Position numbers and translations under genes: made by a program. Below, one piece after another: positions 26,731 through 35,762 of a stretch of 64,000 bases of DNA (position 1 is its first letter; each line of letters opens with the position of its first letter). The notes beneath the pieces are model-generated. The model was not told the DNA's origin. It saw only the letters and a list, made by a program, of their open reading frames with translations, and ran no database searches. This stretch comes from Caldibacillus debilis DSM 16016 (GTDB taxonomy: Bacteria; Bacillota; Bacilli; Bacillales; Caldibacillaceae), in the NCBI RefSeq assembly GCF_000383875.1, contig NZ_KB912879.1:124001-188000 (forward strand). Reading direction: 5' to 3'.

Positions 26731-27117
26731 TTATTTGATTTTCACCGTAATCACCGGGGTGAATTTTCTCTCCTTATACTCGTCCAACTCGCCTTCGGAA
26801 AGGAGCCCGAGGGCGATCGCCGCCTCCAGCTTTCGGTAATCCGGCTTTTTGATGTATTGGATGCAGTCCCGCAAATTTAATTCTTCCAGCTTCCGGACCA
26901 CTTCCTCCTCCTTGTAGCTCTCCCTCACCCGGATTTGCCGCTGCAGACGGTAAGGGCCGATTTCCTTTTCCCCTTTTTCGGAGTTCCCTACCTTGGCGTC
27001 AAAATAATCGTTAAACTGCCGTTTTAATTGATTCAGTTCCTTCTCGATTTCCTTTTCCTTCTTCACCAGTTGAAAAAACCGCGCCACCATTTCCTCCGTG
27101 ATCACGATGCTTCCCAT
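26731..27117 (-). CDS. Hypothetical protein, coiled-coil, 128 aa
   Basis: Soluble, highly charged protein. Residues about 10-45 (VARFFQLVKKEKEIEKELNQLKRQFNDYF) are predicted coiled coil; a middle basic strand segment (GPYRLQRQIRVRE) and a C-terminal helical part follow. I do not recognise the family; the overall shape is like phage or plasmid-type nuclease accessory proteins, but this is not evidence of function. ATG at 27117 with AAGGGGAG 5-6 nt upstream. It lies 64 bp downstream of the ThrE-type exporter genes on the same strand and could be cotranscribed. Confidence 0.6.
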   Translation of the reverse strand: MGSIVITEEMVARFFQLVKKEKEIEKELNQLKRQFNDYFDAKVGNSEKGEKEIGPYRLQRQIRVRESYKEEEVVRKLEELNLRDCIQYIKKPDYRKLEAAIALGLLSEGELDEYKERKFTPVITVKIK

Positions 27118-27181
27118 TTTTTCTCCCCTTTATCCGTTTTCTGTTTTATTTGTATGACAACGGGAGAAAAATAGAAGCCGG

Positions 27182-27622
27182 TCATCCCTTTCTTTTCAAG
27201 AAGAGAAGGACGCTTCGGTAGATTTGGTTCAACACTTCGGAGAAAACGATGCCCATGGCGATGGCCCCCGCGATCAAAAAGACTTTTGCCGCCTCCTCGA
27301 CGGCCAGATTGTATTTGTTCTCCGCAAAATAACGCATGGCGTTGTAGGCCAGTCCCCCCGGCACGAGGGGAATGATTCCGCCGATGATAAAAACGAGGAC
27401 GGGGGTCTTGTACCGTTTGGCGAAGGCGATGCTGATGACCCCGGCGACGAGGGATGCGGCAAAACTGGCGGGAACGGGATCGCCCCCATTTTCCGTCGTG
27501 ACAAAATAGAGCAGCCAGGCGACGGAACCGACAAGGCCGCACTGGACAATCGACCGTTTCGGGACATTAAAGATAATGCCGAAACAGGCGGACGCGATAA
27601 AACTGGTGACCAATTGTTCCAT
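27182..27622 (-). CDS. Threonine/serine exporter small subunit, ThrE_2 (YjjB-like)
   Basis: Membrane protein of 146 aa with four or five helices (FGIIFNVPKRSIVQCGLVGSVAWL, SLVAGVISIAFAKRYKTP, FIIGGIIPLVPGGLAYNAM), which is the DUF3815/ThrE_2 domain. In Corynebacterium ThrE the same domain is fused to the larger one encoded just upstream here, so the two genes form a split ThrE-type exporter. The ATG at 27622 corresponds to the usual start MEQLVTSF; the frame opens with a GTG at 27637 close behind the upstream stop, and the binding site (AAAGGG) does not decide between them. Probable substrate: small amino acids. Confidence 0.82.
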   Translation of the reverse strand: MEQLVTSFIASACFGIIFNVPKRSIVQCGLVGSVAWLLYFVTTENGGDPVPASFAASLVAGVISIAFAKRYKTPVLVFIIGGIIPLVPGGLAYNAMRYFAENKYNLAVEEAAKVFLIAGAIAMGIVFSEVLNQIYRSVLLFLKRKG

Positions 27623-27650
27623 CAGCAATACGACCACATCCCTTTCCCGA

Positions 27651-28400
27651 TCACAAAAACATCTGCACCATGGCCACGCCCGAGCCGATGGCGAAGGCGG
27701 TCAAAAAAGCCTCCGCCCCTCTGGCGATGCCCGCCACGAGGTGGCCGGCCATCAAATCCCGGATGGCGTTCGTAATTAACAGGCCGGGCACAAGGGGCAT
27801 CACCGAACCGATGATAATTTTATCCGTCTCCGCCCCCCAGCCGATGCGGACGAAAAAAGCCGCGGCAAGGGCGATGACGACCGAGGCGGAAAACTCGGAA
27901 AAAAACCGGACCTTGGCCAGGCGATCGACGGTGAGAAACCAAAAATAGCCGATGCCGCCGGTGAAAAAGGCCGGGAAAAAATCCCCCCATTGCCCGCGGA
28001 ACATGATCAAAAAACAGGCGCTCGCCAATGCGGAGACAAAAATCTGCAGGGCGGGTGAATAGAGCAACGTCTCCTTTTCAATCCGTTTCAGCTCCACGAG
28101 GGCTTGTTCCACCGTCCATTTCCCCGCGCTGATTTCCCTGGACAGATGATTGACGGCGGCGATTTTATTCAAATCGGTCGTCCGTTTCACGACCCGGATG
28201 ATGTTGGTTTTGGGCGACTCCCCGCCTTGCAGGGAAAAAATGATCCCGGTCGGGGTCACATAGCTTTCGGCATTTTCCGCACCGAAGGAAGCGGCGATGC
28301 GGACCATCGTATCCTCCACCCGGTAGGTTTCCGCCCCGCTCTCCAACATGATCTTTCCTGCCAATAAACAGACTTCGCTGATTTTCAGAGAAGATTTCAT
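27651..28400 (-). CDS. Threonine/serine exporter large subunit, ThrE (YjjP-like)
   Basis: Protein of 249 aa. The N-terminal cytosolic domain of about 110 residues has MLESGAETYRVEDTMVRI and YVTPTGIIFSL, the ThrE/YjjP signature; five helices follow, including IIIGSVMPLVPGLLITNAIRDLMAGH. It pairs with the ThrE_2 protein encoded 28 bp downstream to form a complete exporter. ATG at 28400; the site GGGTGG is weak. In the ThrE/YjjP family the conserved N-terminal region is thought to be catalytic or regulatory. No regulator lies next to it; 900 bp of repeat-rich spacer lie upstream. Confidence 0.85.
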   Translation of the reverse strand: MKSSLKISEVCLLAGKIMLESGAETYRVEDTMVRIAASFGAENAESYVTPTGIIFSLQGGESPKTNIIRVVKRTTDLNKIAAVNHLSREISAGKWTVEQALVELKRIEKETLLYSPALQIFVSALASACFLIMFRGQWGDFFPAFFTGGIGYFWFLTVDRLAKVRFFSEFSASVVIALAAAFFVRIGWGAETDKIIIGSVMPLVPGLLITNAIRDLMAGHLVAGIARGAEAFLTAFAIGSGVAMVQMFL

Positions 28401-28829
28401 CCTGCCACCCTTTCCAAACGAACTGGCTCCCTGTTCCCCGTTTTTTCGAATTCCGGAACCGATGGAAAACGTGCCGAAAGGATTTGCGGCCCGGAAACGG
28501 GGCGAAGGAAGGAGTAGAAACATCGTCGGAGCGCGCGGAACGAACCCCATTTTCTCCGAAGGGAAACGGGCGCTCTCCCGTTTGTCCGGGAATGGCGGCA
28601 CAGGCCCGATGGCCGGCCGCGTCTTTGCGAAGGGTTTCGCCGAAAAGGATTCCTATTCATTGTAAAAGTTTCCGAAAGACCGTGTCAAACTTGTTCCTGG
28701 CGGAAATTGAGTCAAAAAAAGGAACTTTTTTTAAGCGCTTTCGCCGGTTGGAAACAAGATTAGCATCTTCTTACGAACTAGTCTTTAAAGCTTTTCCCCC
28801 GCCGGTCGAATCCTCCCGTGCCGGAGACG
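28401..28829. other. No gene recognised
   Basis: Spacer upstream of the ThrE operon. A cre-like sequence (28730-28743, 12 of 14 positions) points at no gene. Nothing else supported. Confidence 0.4.
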
Positions 28830-29107
28830 CCCGGCAAACGCTCCGCTTCCCGCCCTCCTGCTAAAAACCCGAGCAGGAGGGGCGACCGATCCCGTCCTGC
28901 CGACGGCAAACGCCCCGCTTCCCCGCCCGCAGATCCGTTCACTCCCTGCTAAAAAAAGGGACAGAAAGGACCGGCCATCCCGTCCGGCAGGCCCCGCCGG
29001 CTTCCGCCGGACTTTCCCCCGAAACATGCTTCCCTGCCATTCCGTCCGTGTCGGACTAGGGAACTTGGCAAAACTTTCCCCCGAAGCATCCCCCCCTGCC
29101 GCTCCGT
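28830..29107. repeat. Cluster of degenerate direct repeats
   Basis: Two overlapping sets: cggcaaacgcyccgcttccc near 28833 and 28904, and a 35-bp element beginning actttcccccga (29011-29045 and 29073-29107, offset 62 bp). An imperfect hairpin ccctcctgct/agcaggaggg (28853-28881) is included. No gene is present. Confidence 0.55.
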
Positions 29108-29319
29108 ACGAATTTCCTTTGAAGTTTGACTCCCTGCCCGGCGTTTGAAAACGGGAGCCGGCGCTTCCGCCCCGTTCAATGGTTGGCGAACCCGTCTTTT
29201 TTCCCTTTCTCCCAGTTCCGGGAAAACCGGTCCGGGATAAATGCCCGATCACCCCACGCTTTGCCGTCATATCGTATAGGGAAAATATCCAAATGAAACG
29301 AAAAGAGGAGGGATGCCCG

Positions 29320-29706
29320 ATGTTCCCGAACGGCTATTATCTTCCCCAGGATGTTTCCGGTTTCTATTTTTACGATCCGCAGGCAAGCGCCTACCCCGAA
29401 TACCCGGCCGATCATTTCCAACCCGATATCCGGCAGCAGCAGCCGCTGGAACGGCGGGTCGAACGGATGGAAAGGGAACACGGACGGATGGCCCAGGAAG
29501 TAACCAGGCAAAACAACGAGATCCGACGCCTGGCCCAGGAAGTCCGTAGGCTCAATGACGAGATCGGCAGGATCAATCAGGAAATCCGGAGGATCAACGA
29601 GGTAAACCAACTGCAAACGAGGCGCCTGATGCGGTTGAATCAAAGGCTTCGCGCGGTCGAAAACCGGTTCAATTTCCCCTTCGTCCCGACGGAAGACGGG
29701 TTTTAA
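29320..29706 (+). CDS. Small coiled-coil protein, 128 aa
   Basis: The N-terminal 45 residues are Tyr/Pro/Gln-rich (FPNGYYLPQ, FYFYDPQASAYPEYP), like spore-coat or matrix proteins. A long heptad-repeat coiled coil from about residue 45 to 115 follows (QEVRRLNDEIGRINQEI, RRINEVNQLQ), then an aromatic tail FNFPFVP. The ATG at 29320 is chosen because GAGGAGGG lies 7 nt upstream; the frame continues upstream without a better site. A terminator follows. No family recognised; a structural role in spore coat or cell envelope is a guess from composition only. Confidence 0.65.
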   Translation: MFPNGYYLPQDVSGFYFYDPQASAYPEYPADHFQPDIRQQQPLERRVERMEREHGRMAQEVTRQNNEIRRLAQEVRRLNDEIGRINQEIRRINEVNQLQTRRLMRLNQRLRAVENRFNFPFVPTEDGF

Positions 29707-29752
29707 ACGGGGAGTCCATCGCCCGCAGCCGACGGATGTGATCTTCCAGCGG

Positions 29753-29789
29753 AAAGGAGTGCCGCCTAAAAACGCGGCGCTCCTTTTTT
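29753..29789 (+). terminator. Terminator of the coiled-coil gene
   Basis: 12-bp stem aaggagtgccgc/gcggcgctcctt (one G-U pair) followed by a T run. Confidence 0.85.
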
Positions 29790-30306
29790 GCCTCCTTTTA
29801 GCCGGAATGCGCCAACCGTCCCTTTCGCGAGGGGCTGCTTCCCGCTGCGGTTTTCCCCCGGCGGTTGTCCCGCCGATTCGGCTTTGCCAACACAGGATGA
29901 GAACCGCGAACCGTTTCCTTCGGTCCGTTGAAAAAGAATCCTACTTTAAAACGAAGGCGGATTTGTTTTTGGACAAATCCGCTTCACGGGGACGATAAGA
30001 GGGCCCAAGAAGCCCGGCCATTGCGGCGACAGCTAAAAACTTTCACGGGGATAGAGAATGTGGGAACTTTACGATGTTCTTTCCGATGGTTCATTCTCCC
30101 TTTCCCTCGCCCTTTTTTCGGAGATAAAGCCAAGAATTCAGGTAAAACGAAGCGGGCGCAGAGCTGTTCCGTTACCGGAAGACTATGTTCCCTGGACCGG
30201 GATTCTGCCCAAACATGAGGACATGGTCTCTTCGAGGGACTCGTTCGCTGCCGCGCCCCGCATCCCGGAGATTTTTAAACGATTCGGCAAATCTCCACGC
30301 AAAAAC
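29790..30306. other. No gene recognised
   Basis: Spacer in which one perfect hairpin stands out: gcggatttgt (29957-29966) with acaaatccgc (29973-29982), without a T tract on either strand. Short open frames have no convincing starts. Confidence 0.45.
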
Positions 30307-30335
30307 TTGTGATTTCGGACGCCATTCTATATACT
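30307..30335 (+). promoter_or_regulatory. Promoter of queT
   Basis: TTGTGA (30307-30312), 17 bp, TATACT (30330-30335). Start expected about 20 nt before the riboswitch. Confidence 0.7.
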
Positions 30336-30364
30336 TGTTTTGTTACCTGCGGAGGAGGCGCCGG

Positions 30365-30397
30365 CGCGGTTCGCGACAACCCGCGAAAATGCCAAGG
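30365..30397 (+). promoter_or_regulatory. PreQ1 class I riboswitch overlapping the ribosome binding site
   Basis: P1 CGCGG (30365-30369)/CCGCG (30381-30385), loop TTCGCGACAAC with the ligand-pairing C at 30380, then an A-rich tail AAAATGCCAAGG whose AAGG is also the start of the AAGGAGG ribosome binding site of queT. This is the compact H-type pseudoknot seen in the Thermoanaerobacter tengcongensis riboswitch, so preQ1 would block translation initiation. Confidence 0.78.
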
Positions 30398-30407
30398 AGG
30401 AATGGAT

Positions 30408-30893
30408 ATGAAGCTGAAGACGATCGCTGTCAACGGAATAATCGCCGCGTTATACGTGGCCGTATCGGGCGTGATCCAGCCGATCGCCTTTACCAACATT
30501 CAGTTAAGGATTCCGGAAATTTTCAACCATCTCATCGTGTTCGATAAAAGATATTTTTTCGGGATTGTGACCGGGGTGTTTTTCGCCAACCTGTTTTTCT
30601 CCCCGATGCTCCCTTATGATCTGTACTTCGGCGTCGGGCAATCGGCCCTCGCCCTTCTGGCAACCATCTTTTTCAGCAGGCTGACCAAAAACATTTGGGC
30701 GAGACTGCTGTTCAACACGGGCGTGTTCACCTTCACCATGTTTCTGATCGCCTGGGAATTGAAAATCGCCCTGGATCTTCCCTTCTTTCTCTCCTGGCTG
30801 ACGACGGCGGCCGGGGAATTCATCGTCATGGCCATCGGCATGCCGTTGATGCACGCCATTCATAAAAGAGTCCGTTTCGACAAACTCCTTTAA
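30408..30893 (+). CDS. queT: Queuosine precursor transporter QueT (ECF S component)
   Basis: Membrane protein of 161 aa with five or six helices (IIAALYVAVSGVIQPIAF, FFGIVTGVFFANLFFSP, YFGVGQSALALLATIFFS, NTGVFTFTMFLIAWELK). The pattern NIQLRIPEIFNHL with FFANLFFSP is the QueT family, the substrate-binding component of an ECF importer for preQ1/preQ0 that works with shared EcfAA'T units encoded elsewhere. The ATG at 30408 is 7 nt from AAGGAGG; the ATG at 30402 is too near it. The riboswitch just upstream fits the assignment: uptake is repressed when preQ1 is abundant. Single gene. Confidence 0.9.
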   Translation: MKLKTIAVNGIIAALYVAVSGVIQPIAFTNIQLRIPEIFNHLIVFDKRYFFGIVTGVFFANLFFSPMLPYDLYFGVGQSALALLATIFFSRLTKNIWARLLFNTGVFTFTMFLIAWELKIALDLPFFLSWLTTAAGEFIVMAIGMPLMHAIHKRVRFDKLL

Positions 30894-31411
30894 ATTCGGG
30901 AAAAGGGGGCTCCTTGCTCCCTCCTTCCCCGGATTGTTTTGGAACGTCCGAAGATGTCTTCCCGTGAACGGAAAACTTGAATTTTTAAAACCGCACGAGA
31001 CCTTCCCCCTGCAAAAATTTCCTCGAGAACCGGCAAAGAGCCCCGTCGCTTCTGCCCGAAGGGAATACCGGACATTCCCCCATCTTCCGGCAGGAATTCT
31101 AAGCCGCGGCCATGTCCTAAGCCGGCTGTCATTGGCATACCAAAAGAGGATCCTTGTCCGTTTCCGTAAATTTCCGGCTTCCTTTCCCGACCCGACGACT
31201 AATGAGCCTGCCCTATCAAAACCCTTGTTTCCGGCAGGAGTGAAATACGAGAAGTTGTTTCGCACAGGGCAAATCCCATGCCCTTTCGGACCAAACCAAA
31301 AGTTGCGCTTATGTCTTGCAAAGGAGGGCGCCGAAAAGACCTGGGAATCCGGCCGCCTCCCCTTTCCGGGACTTGCGCCCTCCCAATTCTGGCGCCGTAC
31401 TTTTTACCTGT
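30894..31411. other. No gene recognised
   Basis: Spacer between queT and the LnrL-like gene. Long frames here are high-GC artefacts without ribosome binding sites. No tRNA or repeat recognised. Confidence 0.45.
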
Positions 31412-31444
31412 CCCTTCCCGCTTGTCCGGGGAAGGGCCTTTTTT
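31412..31444 (+). terminator. Intrinsic terminator upstream of the LnrLMN-like operon
   Basis: 8-bp stem cccttccc/gggaaggg, then CC and six T residues. It is 115 bp before the ATPase gene, so it either ends a queT transcript or acts as an attenuator. Confidence 0.7.
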
Positions 31445-31559
31445 ATTTGCAGATTACAGAAAAAAGGAATTTCTCGCTTTTTACCGAAATAAGTAGAAAC
31501 GCAGGATTTTTCGGCATGATCCGGCGACAACTTTACATGAAAACGAGAGGAGGACGGCC

Positions 31560-32492
31560 ATGCTGGAGACCCTTCATTTGACCAAACAATTCAAGCGTTT
31601 GAAAGCCGTCGATGATGTCAACCTTCATTTAAACAAAGGCGAGATTGTCGGGCTGCTCGGGCCGAACGGGGCGGGGAAATCGACGACCATCTCCATCATC
31701 TCCACCCTGATGCCGCCCACTTCCGGAGAGGTGCTGCTGGAAGGGGAAAGCGTTTTGCAAAACCCGGGGAAGATCCGGAAAATCATGGGGGTTGTTCCCC
31801 AGGAAATCGCCCTTTACAACGATTTTTCCGCAAGGGAAAACCTGCATTTTTTCGGCAGGATCTACCGGATGTCCGGGGAAAGATTGAACCGAAAAATCGA
31901 CGAAGTGCTGGAGATCATCGGGCTTTCCGAACGGCCGAAGGATCTTGTCAAAACCTTTTCCGGCGGAATGAAGCGGCGGTTGAACATCGGCGCCGCCCTT
32001 TTGCATGATCCGGAATTTCTCATCATGGACGAACCGACCGTCGGCATCGATCCCCAATCGCGAAACTACATCCTGGAGACGGTAAAAAAGCTGAACGAGG
32101 AAAAAAGGATCACCGTCCTTTATACGAGCCATTACATGGAAGAAGTGGAATTTTTGTGCGACCGGATCTACATCATGGACCAGGGCAGGATCATCGCCCA
32201 CGGGACGAAGGAGGAATTGAAGCGGCTGATATCCGGGGAGACCACGATCCTCCTGAAAGTCGGGCAGGTGAACGAAAGGTTCATGGGAGCCTTGGGGAAT
32301 CATCCGGTCGTAAAAAACTTCACGGCGGAAGACAACCATTTTACCATCCTTACGGAAAAGGAAGGCAACGTCTTTTCCCACTTATTCAAACTGGCGGAAG
32401 AGACGGATACGGACATCACAAGCGTGGAAATCAAAACCCCGACGCTGGAGGACGTATTTTTGCACCTGACCGGAAAGGCATTGCGGGATTAA
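31560..32492 (+). CDS. ABC exporter ATPase, LnrL/YfiL-like
   Basis: ATPase of 310 aa with Walker A GPNGAGKST, Q-loop VVPQEIALY, signature FSGGMKRRLNIG, Walker B FLIMDEPTVGIDP, H-loop TSHYMEE, then the DrrA-type C-terminal domain ending LEDVFLHLTGKALRD. Gene order ATPase-permease-permease matches B. subtilis lnrLMN (yfiLMN), which exports polyene antibiotics such as linearmycin. The two-component genes lnrJK are not adjacent here, so the substrate may differ. ATG at 31560 with GAGAGGAGG upstream. First gene of a three-gene operon, 11 bp before the permease. Confidence 0.87.
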   Translation: MLETLHLTKQFKRLKAVDDVNLHLNKGEIVGLLGPNGAGKSTTISIISTLMPPTSGEVLLEGESVLQNPGKIRKIMGVVPQEIALYNDFSARENLHFFGRIYRMSGERLNRKIDEVLEIIGLSERPKDLVKTFSGGMKRRLNIGAALLHDPEFLIMDEPTVGIDPQSRNYILETVKKLNEEKRITVLYTSHYMEEVEFLCDRIYIMDQGRIIAHGTKEELKRLISGETTILLKVGQVNERFMGALGNHPVVKNFTAEDNHFTILTEKEGNVFSHLFKLAEETDTDITSVEIKTPTLEDVFLHLTGKALRD

Positions 32493-32503
32493 GGGGTGAA
32501 AGG

Positions 32504-33766
32504 ATGCTCGGCACATTTCTGAAAAAACAAATTTTGCTGATGGTGAGAAACAGGCAGGAGATCATCGTCCTGTTGATCATGCCCTTCGTCTTGATCTCCA
32601 TCCTCGGTTTCGCCCTGGGAAATCTCCTGAATCGGGGAGAAATCGATTTGAACGCGAAACTCGCCGTCGTCCACCACGGCGATGAAGAGGAGGATTTGGC
32701 AAAGATCAAAAAGGAAACGGCCGAATGGCAAATGCCGGCGGAGCAGCAGCGGGCGATGGAGGAAGCCCTGCGGGCGATGGCGCCGCTTTCCCTCCTGAAA
32801 AAAGAAGTATTTCCGCCGTTGGAATCGGAAGGGCTGTTAAAAGTGGAATACATCAGCGGCGATGAAGCGGAAAAGCGAAAGAAGGATTTCGCCGCCATCT
32901 TGGAAATCCCCGAACATTTTACCTATGACCTGCTGCATTATTTTCTTTTCGAAGAAGGGGAAAAACCGAAACTGTCCCTGACCGTCCGGGAAGGCAATGA
33001 AATCTCTTCGCAAATGATTGAAGATATTCTCCTGCAAGTGGAAAAACAATATGCCATCTTCCGGGCGATCGGCAAAACGGGCGGCGAAGGCGCCCCCTTA
33101 CAGCTGACGGATGCGCCCATGGAAGGGTCTTTCGAAACGGTTTCCAAAAGCGAACCGATCAACGCCTTCACCTATTACACGGCGGGGATGGGCGTCATGT
33201 TCGCCCTGTATATCGCTTCCAACATGGCCTCCTATGCCTTGCGGGAAAAACGGTCGAACGTTTTCCACCGGATCATGCTGGCCGATGTGAAACGGGGCGC
33301 GTACCTATTCGGCATTTTTGCCTCCGGGGCAATGTTAGCCTTCATCCAAATCATGATCTTGTTCGGGCTTTCCTTTTTCGTCTACAAGGTCAAATGGCCG
33401 GATCTTGCGTCCTTTTTCCTCGTTTCGGCCTTTCTCAGCCTTGCGGTGGGGAGCATCTCCGTCTTGCTGACTTCCGTCAATTACAAGTTGAATTCGGAAA
33501 ATGCCTCGAATCTGTTCAGCAGCATCATCGTTTCCATCTTTGCTTTCCTGGGGGGAAGCTATTTTCCGGTCAGCCAAATATCGGAGACATTGCAGAACCT
33601 GGGCAGCTACACGCCGAACGGGGCGGCCTTCAGCGGGTATTTGAAAATTTTGCAAGGATACGGGATTTCCGAAATCAGTCCGTCGCTCCTGGCCCTGGGC
33701 ATTTTCACCGCAATCATCTTTTGCATCGGGATCTTCCTTTTCCCGGGAAGGAGGAATGAAGCATGA
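32504..33766 (+). CDS. ABC-2 exporter permease, LnrM/YfiM-like
   Basis: Permease of 420 aa: one N-terminal helix (IIVLLIMPFVLISILGFALG), a large extracytoplasmic domain of about 170 residues, then five or six helices beginning FTYYTAGMGVMFALYIASNM. The motif REKRSNVFHRIMLADV is the cytoplasmic coupling region of ABC2_membrane_3 proteins. The ATG at 32504 follows AAGGGGTGAAAGG. The stop overlaps the next gene's start by 4 bp (ATGA). It probably forms a heterodimer with the next permease for export of a lipophilic compound. The middle segment is rich in Glu/Lys. Confidence 0.87.
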   Translation: MLGTFLKKQILLMVRNRQEIIVLLIMPFVLISILGFALGNLLNRGEIDLNAKLAVVHHGDEEEDLAKIKKETAEWQMPAEQQRAMEEALRAMAPLSLLKKEVFPPLESEGLLKVEYISGDEAEKRKKDFAAILEIPEHFTYDLLHYFLFEEGEKPKLSLTVREGNEISSQMIEDILLQVEKQYAIFRAIGKTGGEGAPLQLTDAPMEGSFETVSKSEPINAFTYYTAGMGVMFALYIASNMASYALREKRSNVFHRIMLADVKRGAYLFGIFASGAMLAFIQIMILFGLSFFVYKVKWPDLASFFLVSAFLSLAVGSISVLLTSVNYKLNSENASNLFSSIIVSIFAFLGGSYFPVSQISETLQNLGSYTPNGAAFSGYLKILQGYGISEISPSLLALGIFTAIIFCIGIFLFPGRRNEA

Positions 33767-34866
33767 CGGCAGTGCTCGCGGCAAAATTCCGTCTGTTTCT
33801 GCGGAAACCTTGGCCTTTCCTCGCCATGACCGGTTTCTGCATCGTTTTCGCCTTTCTGTTCGGCGGGATGAAGGTCACCCATATCGAAATTCCCGTCTCG
33901 AGCAAGCTTTCCGAGGCGGAAACAAAATCCATGCTGAAAGAACTGAATCAATCGGATTTATTCATTTTCACCGAAAAGAAGGAAGAAGAGTTGAAAAGGC
34001 TGGTCCGGGACGGGCGAAGCGAAGCCGGGCTCATCTTGGAAGAGGATCATTTCCGCATCATCCGGGCGACCCACACGCCGAATATCCTTTTGCTCAGCCA
34101 GTTCGTCGGGCAAATTTACCGGCAGGAACTTCTGAAAAAACAACTGGCCGAAAACGCCGGACCGGACGGTTCCAAAGATGCGGAACAAGCGTTCGAAACG
34201 TCCCTGTCCGATCCCCTCTTTTCCGTCGAAAAGAAAAGCTACCGGAGCGACGGGACGGTTGTCATCAACACCCGGCTCCAGTCCCTTTTCGGTTTTTCCC
34301 TGTTTTTCGTCATCTACACCATCGCCTACAACCTGCTCGGGATCTTCATCGAAAAACGGGAAAAAATCTGGGACCGGCTGATCATTTCTTCAGTAAAAAA
34401 ATGGGAGATTTACGCCGGAAACCTGATTTACGGGTTTTTAACCGGCTATGTTCAAGTCGCGATTGTTTTCTTCGTCTTCCGTTTGGCCGGGGTCGATTTC
34501 GCCGGGCGTTTGGGCGAGGTTCTCCTCGTTTTGATTCCCTATGTCCTGGCCATCGTGGCCTTGTCCGTCTTCATCATCGGCATCGTAAAAACGATCGAAC
34601 AGTTCCATGCCATCATTCCCCTTGTTTCCGTCGCCATGGCCATGATCGGCGGGGCTTACTGGCCGATCGAGATCGTGACATCCAAGGCGATGCTTTTCCT
34701 CTCCAAATTGATGCCGATCCGATACGGCATGGATTTGCTGAAGGGGGTCGTCATCTATCGGGAATCCCTCGCGGAGCTATGGTTCCCGACCTTGATCCTT
34801 TGCTCTTTCGGGATCGCCTTTACCGCCCTCGGCATCGGCCTGATGGAAAGAAAGTCGGCCGGTTAA
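33763..34866 (+). CDS. ABC-2 exporter permease, LnrN/YfiN-like
   Basis: Permease of 367 aa with the same architecture as its upstream partner: one N-terminal helix (FLAMTGFCIVFAFLFGG), an extracytoplasmic domain of about 150 residues, then five or six helices with the coupling loop IEKREKIWDRLIISSVKKWE. It starts inside the stop of the preceding gene, showing translational coupling. Third gene of the LnrLMN-like set. The following acetyltransferase gene begins 52 bp later on the same strand, so it may belong to the same transcript; whether it modifies the exporter's substrate is unknown. Confidence 0.87.
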   Translation: MTAVLAAKFRLFLRKPWPFLAMTGFCIVFAFLFGGMKVTHIEIPVSSKLSEAETKSMLKELNQSDLFIFTEKKEEELKRLVRDGRSEAGLILEEDHFRIIRATHTPNILLLSQFVGQIYRQELLKKQLAENAGPDGSKDAEQAFETSLSDPLFSVEKKSYRSDGTVVINTRLQSLFGFSLFFVIYTIAYNLLGIFIEKREKIWDRLIISSVKKWEIYAGNLIYGFLTGYVQVAIVFFVFRLAGVDFAGRLGEVLLVLIPYVLAIVALSVFIIGIVKTIEQFHAIIPLVSVAMAMIGGAYWPIEIVTSKAMLFLSKLMPIRYGMDLLKGVVIYRESLAELWFPTLILCSFGIAFTALGIGLMERKSAG

Positions 34867-34918
34867 GCAAGCGGCGGCAGCGCGGCTGGCCGAACTTCCT
34901 GAAGAAGGAGGGAATAAG

Positions 34919-35452
34919 ATGACCATTCGAAGGGCAAACCCATCCGACGCCAAGGGAATCGCCAGGGTGCACGTGGACAGCTGGCGGACGACCTATGCCG
35001 GGATCGTCCCCGATGGCTATTTGCAGCGATTATCCTATGAATCGCGGGAAAAACTTTGGCAAGCGGAAATCGCCCGCAGCGCCGTCTTTGTGGCGGAAAA
35101 CGAACAGGCACAAATTATCGGCTTCGCAAGCGGCGGGAAGGAGCGGACCGGAAAATACCCGGGCTACGAAGGAGAGCTATACGCCATTTACCTTTTAAAA
35201 GAACATCAAAGAAAGGGGATCGGAAAGAAGCTGGTAAGAGCGGTGGCGGAAGATCTTTTGCGCCAGGGCTTTTCCTCGATGACCGTGGCCGTGCTGAAGG
35301 AGAATCCTTCCCGCTTCTTTTACGAATCCATCGGCGGGATACGGATCGGCGCCGAGGAAATTGAAATCGGCGGGAAAAAACTGGAGGAATGGATTTACGG
35401 CTGGAAGGATCTCCGGTCATTCCTCGCGGCGCTTGCAGAAGATTCATCATGA
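34919..35452 (+). CDS. GNAT acetyltransferase
   Basis: Acetyl-CoA-dependent N-acetyltransferase of 177 aa. N-terminal MTIRRANPSDAKGIARVHVDSWRTTY is typical of the PhnO/Eis-like group (the DSWRTTYAGIVP motif); the acetyl-CoA loop is KEHQRKGIGKKLV, and the C-terminal part is NPSRFFYESIGG. ATG at 34919 with AAGGAGGG 7 nt upstream. It follows the LnrLMN-like permeases and ends in a strong terminator, so it is probably the last gene of that operon. The substrate is unknown; self-resistance by acetylation is one possibility given the exporter context. Confidence 0.85.
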   Translation: MTIRRANPSDAKGIARVHVDSWRTTYAGIVPDGYLQRLSYESREKLWQAEIARSAVFVAENEQAQIIGFASGGKERTGKYPGYEGELYAIYLLKEHQRKGIGKKLVRAVAEDLLRQGFSSMTVAVLKENPSRFFYESIGGIRIGAEEIEIGGKKLEEWIYGWKDLRSFLAALAEDSS

Positions 35453-35498
35453 AAAAGCCGCGGCGGGAAAGCACCTTTTGAGAGGGTGCGGAAAAGGA

Positions 35499-35540
35499 AA
35501 CAAGATGACCCCCGAAACCGGGCGGTCATCTTGTTTTTTT
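35499..35540 (+). terminator. Strong terminator after the exporter-acetyltransferase operon
   Basis: 12-bp stem aacaagatgacc/ggtcatcttgtt with a short inner helix, followed by a T run. Confidence 0.9.
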
Positions 35541-35762
35541 GCCGAACCCAGTTCAATCCAAATTCGGAACGCCCGCGACGGAAGGCGGCCGCCGGAGGCT
35601 TCCGGTCGGGTGAAGCAGCCGCCGCCTTTCGCATCGAAAACGGCGTTTCCCTTGATCGCATAAGCGTCCGGGCCGCTTTTCAGATGCGGAAATGGGAACC
35701 CGCAGCCAAAAAGGGGAAGCGGAAAACAAGGCAGAGCGGTCCTTCCTAAGTCAGGAACGGAA

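Noticed and set aside
28730-28743. cre site TTTAAGCGCTTTCG
   Set aside because: 12 of 14 matches but no gene start within reach on either strand.
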